From positions 248,001-312,000 of the forward strand of contig JBMYRH010000005.1 of assembly GCA_049602155.1 (NCBI GenBank): a DNA stretch of 64,000 nucleotides. Direction: 5' to 3'. The stretch comes from JBMYRH01 sp049602155. Its GTDB lineage: Bacteria > Myxococcota_A > UBA9042 > PHBI01 > JBMYRH01. The notes below the pieces were generated by a model. That model saw nothing but the letters and a program-made list of their open reading frames with translations. It ran no database searches and was not told where the DNA came from. Below are positions 45,203-54,708 of this stretch, piece after piece (the first letter of the stretch is position 1; every line of letters starts with the position of its first letter). Position numbers and translations under genes: made by a program.

Positions 45203-46966
45203 TCAGCCGTCGCCGCCGACGTTCTCGGTTGAGGCTTTGGACATCACATCTTCGAGGGTCTTCGCCAGGTGATGGAGCTGGTAGGGTTTTGAGACAAAGG
45301 AGGTCGTGTCGCCGCTCTCCTTCAGCGCCTCCATATCAGCTGGATCGCTGTACCCCGAGCAGACGATGATAGGCAGGTTCGGCGCGAGTTTCCGCAACCC
45401 GACCAAGACATCACGGCCGTGCATCTTCGGCATGATCATGTCGAGTACGACGACGTCGATCTCGCGAAGACCGGTCTGAAAGAACGTCAGGGCCTCGTGT
45501 CCATCCGAATAGGCGTGGACCTTTGCTCCCTCAAATTCGAGAAACTCGGTGACTAAAGACAGGACGAGCTCCTCGTCGTCGATGAGCAAGATGTGCTTAC
45601 CACTGAGTGTGGACGTCGATTCGTAGGGCTGATCGGTCGGCGAAGCCGTCTTGGGTAAGGCGCTGGTGCAGGGCAGTTCTAACGTGAAGACGCTGCCCTG
45701 GCCGGGCTCGCTGGTGACCATGAGCGCCCCGTGGTGCCCCTTGATGACCCCAAACACCGCGGAGAGCCCCATCCCCACACCTTTGCCTTGAGGCTTGGTC
45801 GTGAAGAAGGGTTCGAAGATACGTCGCTTCAGTGTGTCGGTCATTCCCATGCCTTGGTCGCGCACAGACACGCGCAGGTAGCTGCCGGCCTTGAGGGGCA
45901 AGGGAGGGTCACCGCAAGGGCCATCTTCTCTCTCCACGTGCTCGGTGGAGACGTGGAGTTCGCCACCGTTCGGCATGGCGTCTCGAGCGTTAAGCAGCAC
46001 ATTCAACAGGGCATTATGAAGCTGAGGGGCGTCCCCGGTGACATATCCCCCGGGAGATGCGAGCTCGAGGTGCACGATGTGGCGTTTGTCGACCGTGCGT
46101 TTGAAGAGGTCGAGCACCTCATGAATCATTGCATCGATGTTAACTGGAGCCAGCTCAAGTGGCCCCTGACGGGCGAAGGTCAGCAGCTGGTTGGTCAACT
46201 CCGAGGCGCGGTGCACAGAACGTAAGATCGCTTGCACGTAAAAGGAGAGGTGATGGTCGGGGGGGGGACTTACGTGCGCCATTAACATGTCGGCTGCGGC
46301 CTGAATGCCAGCGAGTTGGTTGTTGAAGTCGTGGGCGATACCGCCTGCGAGGACCCCCAATGACTTGAGGCGCTCTACATGACGCAGGCGTCGCTCGATC
46401 AGGCGTTTATCGGTGACGTCGCGGTAGAGTTGGACGCGCCCTAGTCCCTCGCCTGAGTCACCTCGAATGGGGACGACGGTGACCTCACAGATCCGTGTGT
46501 TGAGGTCATCTTCAATACATTCGATTTCCCCGCTCCACGTGTCTCTGAGCTCCAGCGCGGCGTCGATCTCCTCCTCAGTGCGAGACGCTTGATCACTCGT
46601 GAGCATAGGAAAGGGCGGCTTGCCGATCACCTCGCTAGGTTCCAGCCCAAAGAGGCCTTGTGCCGCTGGGTTCCACGCGGCGATCAGGCCCTCGGGTCCA
46701 ATAACGCTGACCCCCTCTTCGATCGAGTTGAAGAGCAGGGCCTGCTTTTGCAGGACTTGCTCAGTGCGTCGACGCGCGGCGGCCTCAGCCATGGCGTGTT
46801 GCACCTCATCGAGCAGGACGTTAACGCCAGTCGCGATAGCGTCTAGATCGTCACCACTGCTCGAGACGGTGAGCCGGCAGTCGAGCTCGCCGCTGATGCA
46901 GCGCACAAGCTCAGATTGCAAGCGGCGAAGACGAGAATCCGCATCATTGGTGCTGCTTTGATTCAC
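45203..46966 (-). CDS. Hybrid histidine kinase (PAS, HisKA, HATPase, receiver)
   Basis: A 587-residue soluble sensor. The N-terminal 75 residues form a HAMP-like or coiled segment. A PAS domain follows (LFNSIEEGVSVIGPEGLIAAWNPAA). The phosphoacceptor is His in LAGGIAHDFNNQLAGI. ATP-binding boxes include LLNVLLNARDAM, VRDQGMGM and GKGVGMGLS. The C-terminal receiver has ILLIDDEE, the acceptor Asp in VVVLDMIMP and the Lys in VSKPY. No membrane helix. The preceding gene, 18 bases upstream on the same strand, is STAS-like. Confidence 0.93.
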   Translation of the reverse strand: MNQSSTNDADSRLRRLQSELVRCISGELDCRLTVSSSGDDLDAIATGVNVLLDEVQHAMAEAAARRRTEQVLQKQALLFNSIEEGVSVIGPEGLIAAWNPAAQGLFGLEPSEVIGKPPFPMLTSDQASRTEEEIDAALELRDTWSGEIECIEDDLNTRICEVTVVPIRGDSGEGLGRVQLYRDVTDKRLIERRLRHVERLKSLGVLAGGIAHDFNNQLAGIQAAADMLMAHVSPPPDHHLSFYVQAILRSVHRASELTNQLLTFARQGPLELAPVNIDAMIHEVLDLFKRTVDKRHIVHLELASPGGYVTGDAPQLHNALLNVLLNARDAMPNGGELHVSTEHVEREDGPCGDPPLPLKAGSYLRVSVRDQGMGMTDTLKRRIFEPFFTTKPQGKGVGMGLSAVFGVIKGHHGALMVTSEPGQGSVFTLELPCTSALPKTASPTDQPYESTSTLSGKHILLIDDEELVLSLVTEFLEFEGAKVHAYSDGHEALTFFQTGLREIDVVVLDMIMPKMHGRDVLVGLRKLAPNLPIIVCSGYSDPADMEALKESGDTTSFVSKPYQLHHLAKTLEDVMSKASTENVGGDG

Positions 46967-46984
46967 GGCGCGCGCGTTCTCCGG

Positions 46985-47407
46985 CTAAGAGGCGCTGTCT
47001 TTCGCTTCTCTGAGCCAAGCGATGGCAGCGTGTTCATCACTGAACAGCTTGGTGTCTTGACGTTGCTTGGTGATCCCCAAGTAAGCGTTCCCCAACATTC
47101 GACCCACGGGGCCACCGATCAGGAGTGCGAGGCGGGTCGTTTTAGGGTGGCTCGGCAGTCGAAGCACACGCGCCGTGGTGTTTCGCACGCCACGAATATC
47201 GGTCAGGCAAAAAACGCGCTCATGATCGGTGACGAGTTGATCGACCACCGAGAGGGCATCTCGCCCGTCGGCCTCGTCGTACACGTCCCCCTTGTGATGC
47301 TCCGGGCTGCCGAGGACCACGTGCACAATGTCACCTTGGAGCCATCGCGCCCGGTTGACACGGCCGACCAGCCATTCGCCATTAGCTGTCTGCATGACAT
47401 TCGACAT
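46985..47407 (-). CDS. STAS/SpoIIAA-like small protein
   Basis: About 140 residues. The pattern GDIVHVVLGSPEHHKGDVYDEADGR is followed by VFCLTDIRGVRNTTARVLR, LALLIGGPVGRMLGNAYL and KLFSDEHAAIAWL. It matches the alpha/beta STAS-like proteins seen beside histidine kinases in deltaproteobacteria. No catalytic residues are seen. ATG 47407 is preferred over the longer frame to 47455. Probably an accessory of the adjacent hybrid kinase. Confidence 0.7.
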   Translation of the reverse strand: MSNVMQTANGEWLVGRVNRARWLQGDIVHVVLGSPEHHKGDVYDEADGRDALSVVDQLVTDHERVFCLTDIRGVRNTTARVLRLPSHPKTTRLALLIGGPVGRMLGNAYLGITKQRQDTKLFSDEHAAIAWLREAKDSAS

Positions 47408-47769
47408 AAAGGGTTCTGTGACAGAAGTACTGTGCGTTGGCGGGGGCCAACACACTGTTTAGTCCTGCATCCTTGGGGAATGAGATAAGACTACAAGATC
47501 TTTGGGCGTGGTGCGAGCCACGGGGTGCAAAGAGGTTAGAGAGGCGAACCGTCAGTCCTTCGTTTCGATAGACGACAGTGGGCTGGAGACATGACGGGCC
47601 AAATATGGAGCGAATGTTTTCGCTCTAGGGCCACCTTGATGATGGCGTTGGCTTGACACCAAAAATGCTGCCGTCTAAAGCCCAGAAATAGCATGCGGTC
47701 ACGTCTTGGCGACGTCGACGGGGAAGAGAGCACGGCGCGCTAAAGCGTCGCACTCGGGGAGGAGAGAGC
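47408..47769. other. 362-base region without a gene
   Basis: No convincing coding sequence. It holds a hairpin GAGCGAA-TGTT-TTCGCTC at 47608-47625 without a T-tract, and TTGACA at 47653-47658 followed 17 bases later by TAAAGC (47676-47681). The latter is a possible weak sigma-70 promoter for the nitroreductase. Confidence 0.35.
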
Positions 47770-48327
47770 GTGGATACTTTCGATGCGATCATGTCACGCC
47801 GGACATCTCACCTTTGGAGGGCAGAGCCCGTCCCGGAAGCGGTGATCGCGCGCGCGCTGGAGGCGGCCCATATGGCGCCCTGTCACCGCTTTACGTGGCC
47901 GTGGCGTTTTGTGCGTGTGTCTGATGTCCACCGCGAGGCCCTGTTCGAGCTCGCCTTGGTGCTCAAGTCGAAGGGGAAGGAGCAGACGCCGGCTTTCATC
48001 GAGAAGATGCGGCGCAAAGTGCGCAACCCTGCGCACCTCGTCGTCGTTGTTCAGCCCAAGAAAGAGGACGCCTTTGAGGCGCGAGAGGACTACGCGGCCA
48101 TCGCGTGTGCGATTCAGAATATGGCGCTCGTGGTGCACGCGGAGGGCTACGCCTCCAAGTGGAGCACGGGGGGGCTGACGACCCATGAAGAGTCCTATCG
48201 TCTCCTTGGCGTCGACGCTCCCCAAGAGGAGATCGTCGGGTTCATCTGGATAGGCGTGCCCGAGATCACAGGGCCGCCTGTCCCGAAGCGGTCCGCTTTG
48301 GAAGATCACATCCGTTGGAGCTCTTAG
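47770..48327 (+). CDS. Nitroreductase-family FMN oxidoreductase
   Basis: A 185-residue protein: DAIMSRRTSHLWRAEPVPEAVIARALEAAHMAPCHRFTWPWRFV carries the FMN-phosphate-binding RR and the N-terminal helices of the family, here quoted as two adjoining parts. DYAAIACAIQNMALVVHAEGYASKW and IVGFIWIGVPE are the FMN-binding helix and C-terminal strand. GTG start with GGAGGAGAG upstream. It should act as a homodimer with NAD(P)H; substrate unknown. It converges on the methyltransferase gene. Confidence 0.9.
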   Translation: MDTFDAIMSRRTSHLWRAEPVPEAVIARALEAAHMAPCHRFTWPWRFVRVSDVHREALFELALVLKSKGKEQTPAFIEKMRRKVRNPAHLVVVVQPKKEDAFEAREDYAAIACAIQNMALVVHAEGYASKWSTGGLTTHEESYRLLGVDAPQEEIVGFIWIGVPEITGPPVPKRSALEDHIRWSS

Positions 48328-48358
48328 CGCTCTCGCCTGCACAGGGCCGATAGAGGCG

Positions 48359-49606
48359 CTACTCCCCCTTGTGGAGGACGAGCATTGTGGTCCCGGAGAG
48401 GAGCTTGAAGAGCACCCCGATCTCGGCCTTGAAGAGTGCATAGGACTCGGGTGAGGTCTCAAGGCCAGTGGCCTGGACGCTGAGCTCAGCCAGCGAGGTG
48501 AGGCCGTCGATCCCTTGCAGAAAGCGCTCGACGGTCGCGCTCATCTGGAACGGCTTGTTGAACGTCACGGCGCCCATGGTCAACGTCAGCGCGCCGTTCC
48601 GCTTCAAGACGCTGGCTAACCCTGCGCCGCTCATCGGGAGCAGCTCTGGGATGGCTGACGGGTCGTCCAAGGTCAGGGCGGCCCTCTCGGGCTCCTCTTC
48701 GCGCACGGCGAAGAAGCTGTGAGTGGAGATGAGGCCGCTAGCCAGCTCGGTGTAGGCGTACCGTTGCAATCGGTCCATGGCTTGAACCCTGGCGAGGACG
48801 ACTGGGTCGGCGATAAACGTCTCGGGCTGATAAAAGAGGGTCGGGACGAATTCCGTGATTCGAAGGCCACCGGCCTTCATCAAGGCGACACACCCGGGCA
48901 CCCGATACGCCTGATCGCAGGTGTGCAGGTAGCGGTCGACGATCTCCACATCGTCCAAGGTCTCGGTGAACTTCTGTTCGTTGTTTTTCACGAGCCAGTT
49001 GGAATGCGGCAGTGAGGATAGGGCGCGCTTGGCGAGCTCGACTTGGGTGGGGAGGTCCTCGTCGCCGCACAGCGCGCGAAGCATGTCCTGCGCGTGGTAG
49101 ACGCCGATACGGCCCAGTTCGCCATAGACCATGGCCCCAATGGCGCCCCCTGGGGCCAGGACAGAGGACAAGGCACGCACGCCCTCTTCGGGGCTCTCCA
49201 GGTGGTGGAGGACGCCGGAGCAGTTGATGTAGTCGAAGGTGCCGAAGCCCATGGAGGCGACGTCGAGCAGGGAGCCTGTGTGGAAGCTCACGTTCTTGAG
49301 CCCTAAGTTGTCCGCGCGCTTCTCCGCAATAGCTCGAGAGGCTGATGAGAGGTCGAGGTAGATGATCTCCCCTGGGATACCGCGCTCCTTCATCTGCTTG
49401 CCGATCACCGTCGAAGCGTCCCCGGTGCCGCCCCCGGCGACGAGGACACGGAGTGGCTTCCCCCAATCTCGGGCACCCTGGTGCACGAAGTGGTTCAGGA
49501 CCTCCAGCTCTTCGAGAGGCCCAAAGACATCTCGTTCGCCGTCAGGGCTCGATACGCGGGAAGGGTAGGGGTAGGCCTCGTATTGCCCTTTTACCCGGTC
49601 GCTCAT
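48359..49606 (-). CDS. SAM-dependent methyltransferase of the peptide-export operon
   Basis: A 415-residue protein. The N-terminus QYEAYPYPSR is a recurrent start of a methyltransferase subgroup. Class I motif I is VLVAGGGTGDAS, motif II region IIYLDLSSAS, and FDYINCSGVLHHL precedes the catalytic strand. The last 100 residues (ALTLTMGAVTFNKPFQMSATVERFLQGIDG) form a separate helical, possibly PqqD- or winged-helix-like domain. As the last gene of the export operon it may modify the exported peptide or another product; this is inference. Confidence 0.83.
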   Translation of the reverse strand: MSDRVKGQYEAYPYPSRVSSPDGERDVFGPLEELEVLNHFVHQGARDWGKPLRVLVAGGGTGDASTVIGKQMKERGIPGEIIYLDLSSASRAIAEKRADNLGLKNVSFHTGSLLDVASMGFGTFDYINCSGVLHHLESPEEGVRALSSVLAPGGAIGAMVYGELGRIGVYHAQDMLRALCGDEDLPTQVELAKRALSSLPHSNWLVKNNEQKFTETLDDVEIVDRYLHTCDQAYRVPGCVALMKAGGLRITEFVPTLFYQPETFIADPVVLARVQAMDRLQRYAYTELASGLISTHSFFAVREEEPERAALTLDDPSAIPELLPMSGAGLASVLKRNGALTLTMGAVTFNKPFQMSATVERFLQGIDGLTSLAELSVQATGLETSPESYALFKAEIGVLFKLLSGTTMLVLHKGE

Positions 49607-49654
49607 GGTTTTCCGCCTTGATGCAGTGCATCCGTGTGAGTCTCGACCTCTCGC

Positions 49655-52525
49655 CTAGATGCCCGACTCCGAGCCCACCATTTGTCGGCGCGCGAGCTTG
49701 GCAAACACCCCGTCCGCGGTCATCAGCTCTTTGAACGAGCCTTGCTCGACGAGCACGCCGTCTTTCAGGACCAGGATGCGGTCGACGTGTCGGATCGTGG
49801 TCAGCCGGTGCGCGATGATGATGCGCGTCGCTTTGAGCTGGTCGACGCTCCGAGTGACCTGGGCCTGGCTCTGATTATCGAGGGCGCTCGTGGCCTCGTC
49901 GAAGAGCAGGATGCGTGGCTTCCGTACCAGCGCGCGGGCGATGAGCAGCCGCTGACGCTGGCCACCTGACAGCGTCCCACCGCCCTCTGGCATCACCGTG
50001 TGCATGCCCATGGGCATTGCGCGGATCTCTTCGTCTAGGGCGGCCTGACGGGCCGCCTCCCAGGCGTCCTCAAGGTCGACTTGGTTCGCGCCCGCGATGT
50101 TGCTGTAGATGTCGCCGCTCATCACGGCACCGTCCTGGAGCACCACCCCGAGCTGCCGCCGGACCACGTGCAAGTCCACCCGCTCAAGATCGTGTCCATC
50201 AAAATACACAGCACCAGTGGTGGGCACTTCGAAGCCGAGCAGGAGCCTCAGCAGCGTCGACTTTCCGCTCCCAGAGGGCCCCACGATTGCCACGCATTCA
50301 CCAGGTTTGATGTCGAGGCTGATGTCCCTCAACACCATCGGCGTATCCGCCGCGTATTGGAACGATACGCGCTGGAGCTCAATGCCTCCCTTGAGGCGGC
50401 CAGGGTCGGCCTTCAAGGCGTGTGACTCGGGCACTGCGTCGAGGATAGGTTTGGCGCGCTCCCAGGCGGGAAGCGCGCTGATGGCTGAGACGCCGATGTT
50501 CCCCAGCTCGAGGGTCGCCCCGAGGAAGGCCGAGAAGGCAGCGTTGAACGCCAAGAACTGGCCGGTGTTCATGGTGCCAGCCGCCGATGTCGCCACCATC
50601 CCGAAGATCGTGATCATCGTGACCATCGGGTAGACCGAGGAGAAGACGGCGAGCATGTTGTCGACGTGGCTCGCCTCGACGCTGGCTCTTACTTGCTTGG
50701 AGAAGGTGGTGGACCACTGCGCGAAGGCTCGGCGCTCGGCGCCCGCGGTCCGCACTTTCCCCACGGCGCTAAGCAACTGCATCAGCAGCCCGGCGAGCTT
50801 GCCCTGCCACTTTGCCTCCTCCCGCTGGAGGCTGAGCTGAGCCAAGGCAGCCGTGACGCTGACGGCCAGCGCGATGACGACGAGCCCCAGCCCGACGAGG
50901 GCGAGCTGTGGGTCGTAGCTGAAGAGCAAGATCAGGTTGAAGGATGAGAAGATGGTCGAGACCATCGCTGAGATGGTGCTGGCTGATAGGGTCTCGCGTA
51001 TCTCGTCAATTGCGCCGGCGCGGGTCGCTAAGTCTCCCGCGGTGAAGTCGCGATAAAAGCTCACCGGCAGCGCGAGCAGCCGATGCCATATCGCCGCCTG
51101 AACGGCGCCGCCAAAGCGGACGTCGATGCGTATCATGGCGAAGCCTTGAACCAGGCCGAACATCGCCATTGCCAGCGCCGCGACGCCGAGCCCCATCGCG
51201 ACCACCATGATTTGGTTGCGTTGTCCCCCTGGGATGACGTCGCTGAAGATGATGCCCGTCGCGATAGGCATCGCGAGGGCGACGAGCCCAGCGAGGGCGC
51301 CGACCCCGAAGAGGGTCAAGAGCTCTTTGCGGACGTTTCGGATGCCGAAGCGCCACAGGTCGAGCAGCTTGATCGGCCGCGGCTCAAAGGTGCGATAGAA
51401 CGACCAGGCGAGGGGGAACACGGTCGACGCAACGCTCTCGCTGACCCGTTGAGGAGGGCCGCCAGTCGGATCGATGATGCGATAGCCTCCAGCCGCCGGC
51501 AGCAGCGCTACCGGGGCGCCAGTCTCCTCGATGAAGGCGAGCATTGGGCCGGCATCATCGCGCCACCAGGTCTCCTTCAGCGCGACCTCGCGCACGGGGA
51601 CGCGAGAGGCGCGGGCGATCAGGCGGACGCGCTGACCACGGTCCAGCTCGTCAGAGGTGGTCAGTGGCGTGAGCTTGCATCCGGCGGCCTTCGCGGCGAT
51701 GCCCATCGCGCGGACGAGGGCGTCGTGACCGTCCTCGAGGTTATAGCTGGCGGCCCCTTCCGGCTCGAAGGCTGTCCCGAGGCGCGTGAGCGCTTGTTGC
51801 CACTGGTCGGCGTCGACGTCTCGTCGCGCATCCAGTCGGGCGTGGAGGCGCTCGCGCTCGGCGGTCAGTGCGCCTGCCACCAGCGTATCAACGATCGAGA
51901 GGAGGGGGTCGAGCCAGTGCTCAGGGGGCTCGGCGACGACAGCTGCGGAGTCCATGGTCGCCTCGAAGCGTGCCCCTGAGCGCTTCTTGAACCAGGCTGT
52001 CGGTGGGACCATCCACCAACGGTTTGAACCGGAAAGCGTGAACTGACCGTTCATCAAGACGATCCCCTCACTGACCCGGAGCCAGCTCACCGAGCCGCTG
52101 CTTTGGGACGCAGCCAAGGCGGCCTCGGCGTCAGCCTGGGTCGCCGCCATCGCGGTCATCCAGCGCGCGAGCTGTTGGAGGACATCGTCACGGGTGAGGG
52201 GGGCTCGAGCGAGCTCCACCATCACCTCGCGCTTGAGGAGCAGCACGTGAGTGTCGGGCAGGGGGATGGCGACGAGGGTCTCGCCGCTCTCGGCGTGAGC
52301 TAAGGGCCACGCGGACTCACCTGCTTCCAACCTCAGCAGCTCGTGTCGCCGGCCATGGGAGCCGTCTGGCCCGAGCTCTGTGGCGAAGACGTCGATGGCG
52401 CCCTTCAGGACGACGATCACGTCGCCGCCGGGCGAGAGATCAAAGGCGTGGTTGCCCCCCACCTGACGGACCTCTCCGTGGGCTCTGAACCGCGTCGACC
52501 AAGATGTGGTGTTGACCATCATCAA
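49655..52525 (-). CDS. NHLM-type peptide export ABC transporter, second subunit (ABC2)
   Basis: A 956-residue half transporter. An N-terminal cyclic-nucleotide/cupin-like barrel lies at about 25-110 (GGDVIVVLKGAIDVFA, LEAGESAWPLA), followed by a long linker. The membrane domain spans about 400-690 (LLTLFGVGALAGLVALAMPIATGIIF). The NBD has Walker A GPSGSGKST, signature LSGGQ, and Walker B RILLFDEATSALD. There is no C39 peptidase. This architecture is the NHPM/NHLM microcin ABC2 type. Start overlaps the ABC1 stop (ATGA). Confidence 0.9.
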   Translation of the reverse strand: MMMVNTTSWSTRFRAHGEVRQVGGNHAFDLSPGGDVIVVLKGAIDVFATELGPDGSHGRRHELLRLEAGESAWPLAHAESGETLVAIPLPDTHVLLLKREVMVELARAPLTRDDVLQQLARWMTAMAATQADAEAALAASQSSGSVSWLRVSEGIVLMNGQFTLSGSNRWWMVPPTAWFKKRSGARFEATMDSAAVVAEPPEHWLDPLLSIVDTLVAGALTAERERLHARLDARRDVDADQWQQALTRLGTAFEPEGAASYNLEDGHDALVRAMGIAAKAAGCKLTPLTTSDELDRGQRVRLIARASRVPVREVALKETWWRDDAGPMLAFIEETGAPVALLPAAGGYRIIDPTGGPPQRVSESVASTVFPLAWSFYRTFEPRPIKLLDLWRFGIRNVRKELLTLFGVGALAGLVALAMPIATGIIFSDVIPGGQRNQIMVVAMGLGVAALAMAMFGLVQGFAMIRIDVRFGGAVQAAIWHRLLALPVSFYRDFTAGDLATRAGAIDEIRETLSASTISAMVSTIFSSFNLILLFSYDPQLALVGLGLVVIALAVSVTAALAQLSLQREEAKWQGKLAGLLMQLLSAVGKVRTAGAERRAFAQWSTTFSKQVRASVEASHVDNMLAVFSSVYPMVTMITIFGMVATSAAGTMNTGQFLAFNAAFSAFLGATLELGNIGVSAISALPAWERAKPILDAVPESHALKADPGRLKGGIELQRVSFQYAADTPMVLRDISLDIKPGECVAIVGPSGSGKSTLLRLLLGFEVPTTGAVYFDGHDLERVDLHVVRRQLGVVLQDGAVMSGDIYSNIAGANQVDLEDAWEAARQAALDEEIRAMPMGMHTVMPEGGGTLSGGQRQRLLIARALVRKPRILLFDEATSALDNQSQAQVTRSVDQLKATRIIIAHRLTTIRHVDRILVLKDGVLVEQGSFKELMTADGVFAKLARRQMVGSESGI

Positions 52526-54705
52526 GACTCCGCGATCAGTTTGGCGTAGCGTTTGCCGTTGGCGAGCAGCTCATCGTGGGTGCCTCGCTCGACGACCTTG
52601 CCTTTGTCGAGCAGGACGATCTCGTCCGCGTCCCGGATCGTGCTGAGGCGATGCGCGACGACCACGCAGGTGCAGCCACGTTTGCGTAGGTTCTTGTCCA
52701 GGGCCTGCTCCGTCAGCGGGTCAAGGGCGCTGGTCGCCTCATCGAGGATGAGGACCGACGGGTTACCCACCAGCGCGCGCGCAATCTCTAAGCGCTGACG
52801 CTGACCTCCGGAGAAATTGGCGCCGCCCTCGGTCACCGGTGCGTCGTATCCACTTGGGCGGGTTGAGATGACCTCATGGACGCAGGCGTCGCGCGCCGCC
52901 CTGATGATGTCCTCGTTGGGGACTGAGGGATCCCAGAGCGTCAGGTTGTCTCGGATGGTGCCCTCGAAGAGTGAGATCTCCTGGCTGACCGCGGCGACCG
53001 AGGAGGCGACCACAGCGCGAGGGATGTGCTGCCTCGCGATTCCATCAAAGCAGACCTCGCCGGACCACGGGGTATGGAGCCCCGCGATGATACGCGCCAC
53101 TGTCGATTTACCGCTGCCCGATGGCCCAACCAGCGCGACACGAGAGCCCGGAGGGACGTCGAGCTTGAGCTGGCGCACCACCGGTCGGGCGAGGCGGTTG
53201 TATCCGAAGGTCACGGCGTCCAGCGTGATGCGGCCGGAGAGGCCGGGGCGACCTTGCATGGCGTCTCTGTCGACCTCGGTGCTCTCCCCTTGGACGTCGA
53301 TCTCAGGGGCGTAGCGCAAGACGTCATCCAGGCGGGTCATGTCGCCGCGGATGGTCTGCAGCGCAGCGCCCAGCCCGACGATCCCTGCGACAGGGCCCAT
53401 GAAGCTCGCCAGCAGGCTTTGGAAGGCGATCAGCATGCCCATCGTCATCTCGCCGTCCATCACCCGCATCGCACCGATCGAAAGTACCGCGAGGTTACCT
53501 ACGACGTCGAGCATGGAGGGGACGGTCTGGAGGAGCTGGTCAGAGATCGACATGCGTTGCTGAGCGCCAATGACCTTGGCGTGTTGCCCGGACCATCGCG
53601 AGAAGAAGTCTCCCTCTGAGCCCGTCGCCTTGATGGTCTCGATCTGTCCGAGGCCGCCGACCCCGACGCCGTAGAGCTTTCCGGACTCCTGCAGGAGCGA
53701 CAGGGACTGCTCGGCGCGATGCGTGGTCGTGAGTCGGACTGCGCCGAGGTTCACGAAGGCGAAGAAGACCCCGATCGCGGTGAGCACGAGGTCATACTGG
53801 ACCATCAGCAGGAGATAAAAGACCACCAAGAGGGCGTTGATAAATGTGCCAGCGACGTCACCGGCGAGGAGCTGTGCGACGCGGAAGTTCGAGCCCACAC
53901 GCTCACTGATCTCACCTGGCGAGCGCTGATTGAAGAAGTCGATGGGCAGCCTGAGGACGTGCCAAAGGAAGCGCGCGCTCTCTTTTAGCGCGATGCGCGA
54001 GCCAAGGCGTAAGAGTGCCTTCGCCTGGAGCCAGGTGAGCATCCCGCGAATTGCCGCTGTGACCGCGATGCCGCCAAGCAGTGGCCTGAGCCATTCGTTG
54101 TTGCCTCCGACCAGGATCTCGTCGACGAAGACGCGGGCAAAGACGGGCAGGATGAGGCCGGGGACGATCATCCCGAGGCCAACCAAGGCGATGAACGCGA
54201 TGGCCAGCTCCGAGCCGCTCACACGCGACAGCAGCGCTTGCAAGAAGCCGGGGCGGCCGTCCCCGGTCTGGAAGTCCTCGCCAGGCTTAAAGGTCAGGAC
54301 GACGCCGGTGTACGACTCATCAAACTCCGCCATCGCCACGCGACGGCGGCCGAAAGCGGGGTCGTTGATGTGCGCGTATTTGCCGCTGAAGCCCTCGAGG
54401 ACGACAAAGTGATTGAAGTTCCAGAAGAGGACGGCTGGCAGCTTCAGGTCCGCGAGCGCCGCGATGTCTTTCTTCAGGCCGCGCGCTTCGAGCCCATGAC
54501 CTTTGGCGGCCTTGACGATGTTGGCCGCGTTGGTGCCGTCGCGAGAGACCCCGCAGTCGATGCGCAGGGCCTCTAGGGGGATCCACCGGCCATAATGAGC
54601 GAGGATCATCGCGAGCGACGCAGCACCGCACTCCACTGCCTCCATCTGAAGGACGGTTGGGACCCGAGCGACGGGCGTACCGAAGAGCTTTTGCCTTATC
54701 CCCAC
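52522..54705 (-). CDS. NHLM-type peptidase-containing ABC transporter (ABC1, C39 peptidase)
   Basis: A 727-residue PCAT transporter. The N-terminal C39 peptidase has Cys26 in VECGAAS, His99 in NHFVVLEG and Asp115 in NDPAFG, the full catalytic triad. It should cleave the leader peptide at a double-Gly-type site during export. The membrane domain (about 160-450) and NBD follow with GPSGSGKST, FSGGQ and VLILDEATSALD. Belongs with ABC2, HlyD and TolC in one operon for export of a leader-bearing peptide. Confidence 0.94.
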   Translation of the reverse strand: MGIRQKLFGTPVARVPTVLQMEAVECGAASLAMILAHYGRWIPLEALRIDCGVSRDGTNAANIVKAAKGHGLEARGLKKDIAALADLKLPAVLFWNFNHFVVLEGFSGKYAHINDPAFGRRRVAMAEFDESYTGVVLTFKPGEDFQTGDGRPGFLQALLSRVSGSELAIAFIALVGLGMIVPGLILPVFARVFVDEILVGGNNEWLRPLLGGIAVTAAIRGMLTWLQAKALLRLGSRIALKESARFLWHVLRLPIDFFNQRSPGEISERVGSNFRVAQLLAGDVAGTFINALLVVFYLLLMVQYDLVLTAIGVFFAFVNLGAVRLTTTHRAEQSLSLLQESGKLYGVGVGGLGQIETIKATGSEGDFFSRWSGQHAKVIGAQQRMSISDQLLQTVPSMLDVVGNLAVLSIGAMRVMDGEMTMGMLIAFQSLLASFMGPVAGIVGLGAALQTIRGDMTRLDDVLRYAPEIDVQGESTEVDRDAMQGRPGLSGRITLDAVTFGYNRLARPVVRQLKLDVPPGSRVALVGPSGSGKSTVARIIAGLHTPWSGEVCFDGIARQHIPRAVVASSVAAVSQEISLFEGTIRDNLTLWDPSVPNEDIIRAARDACVHEVISTRPSGYDAPVTEGGANFSGGQRQRLEIARALVGNPSVLILDEATSALDPLTEQALDKNLRKRGCTCVVVAHRLSTIRDADEIVLLDKGKVVERGTHDELLANGKRYAKLIAES

Positions 54706-54708
54706 GTC

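Noticed and set aside
51083..51979. A 298-residue plus-strand frame opposite ABC2
   Set aside because: It is an antisense shadow of the transporter with no start signal or recognisable domain.
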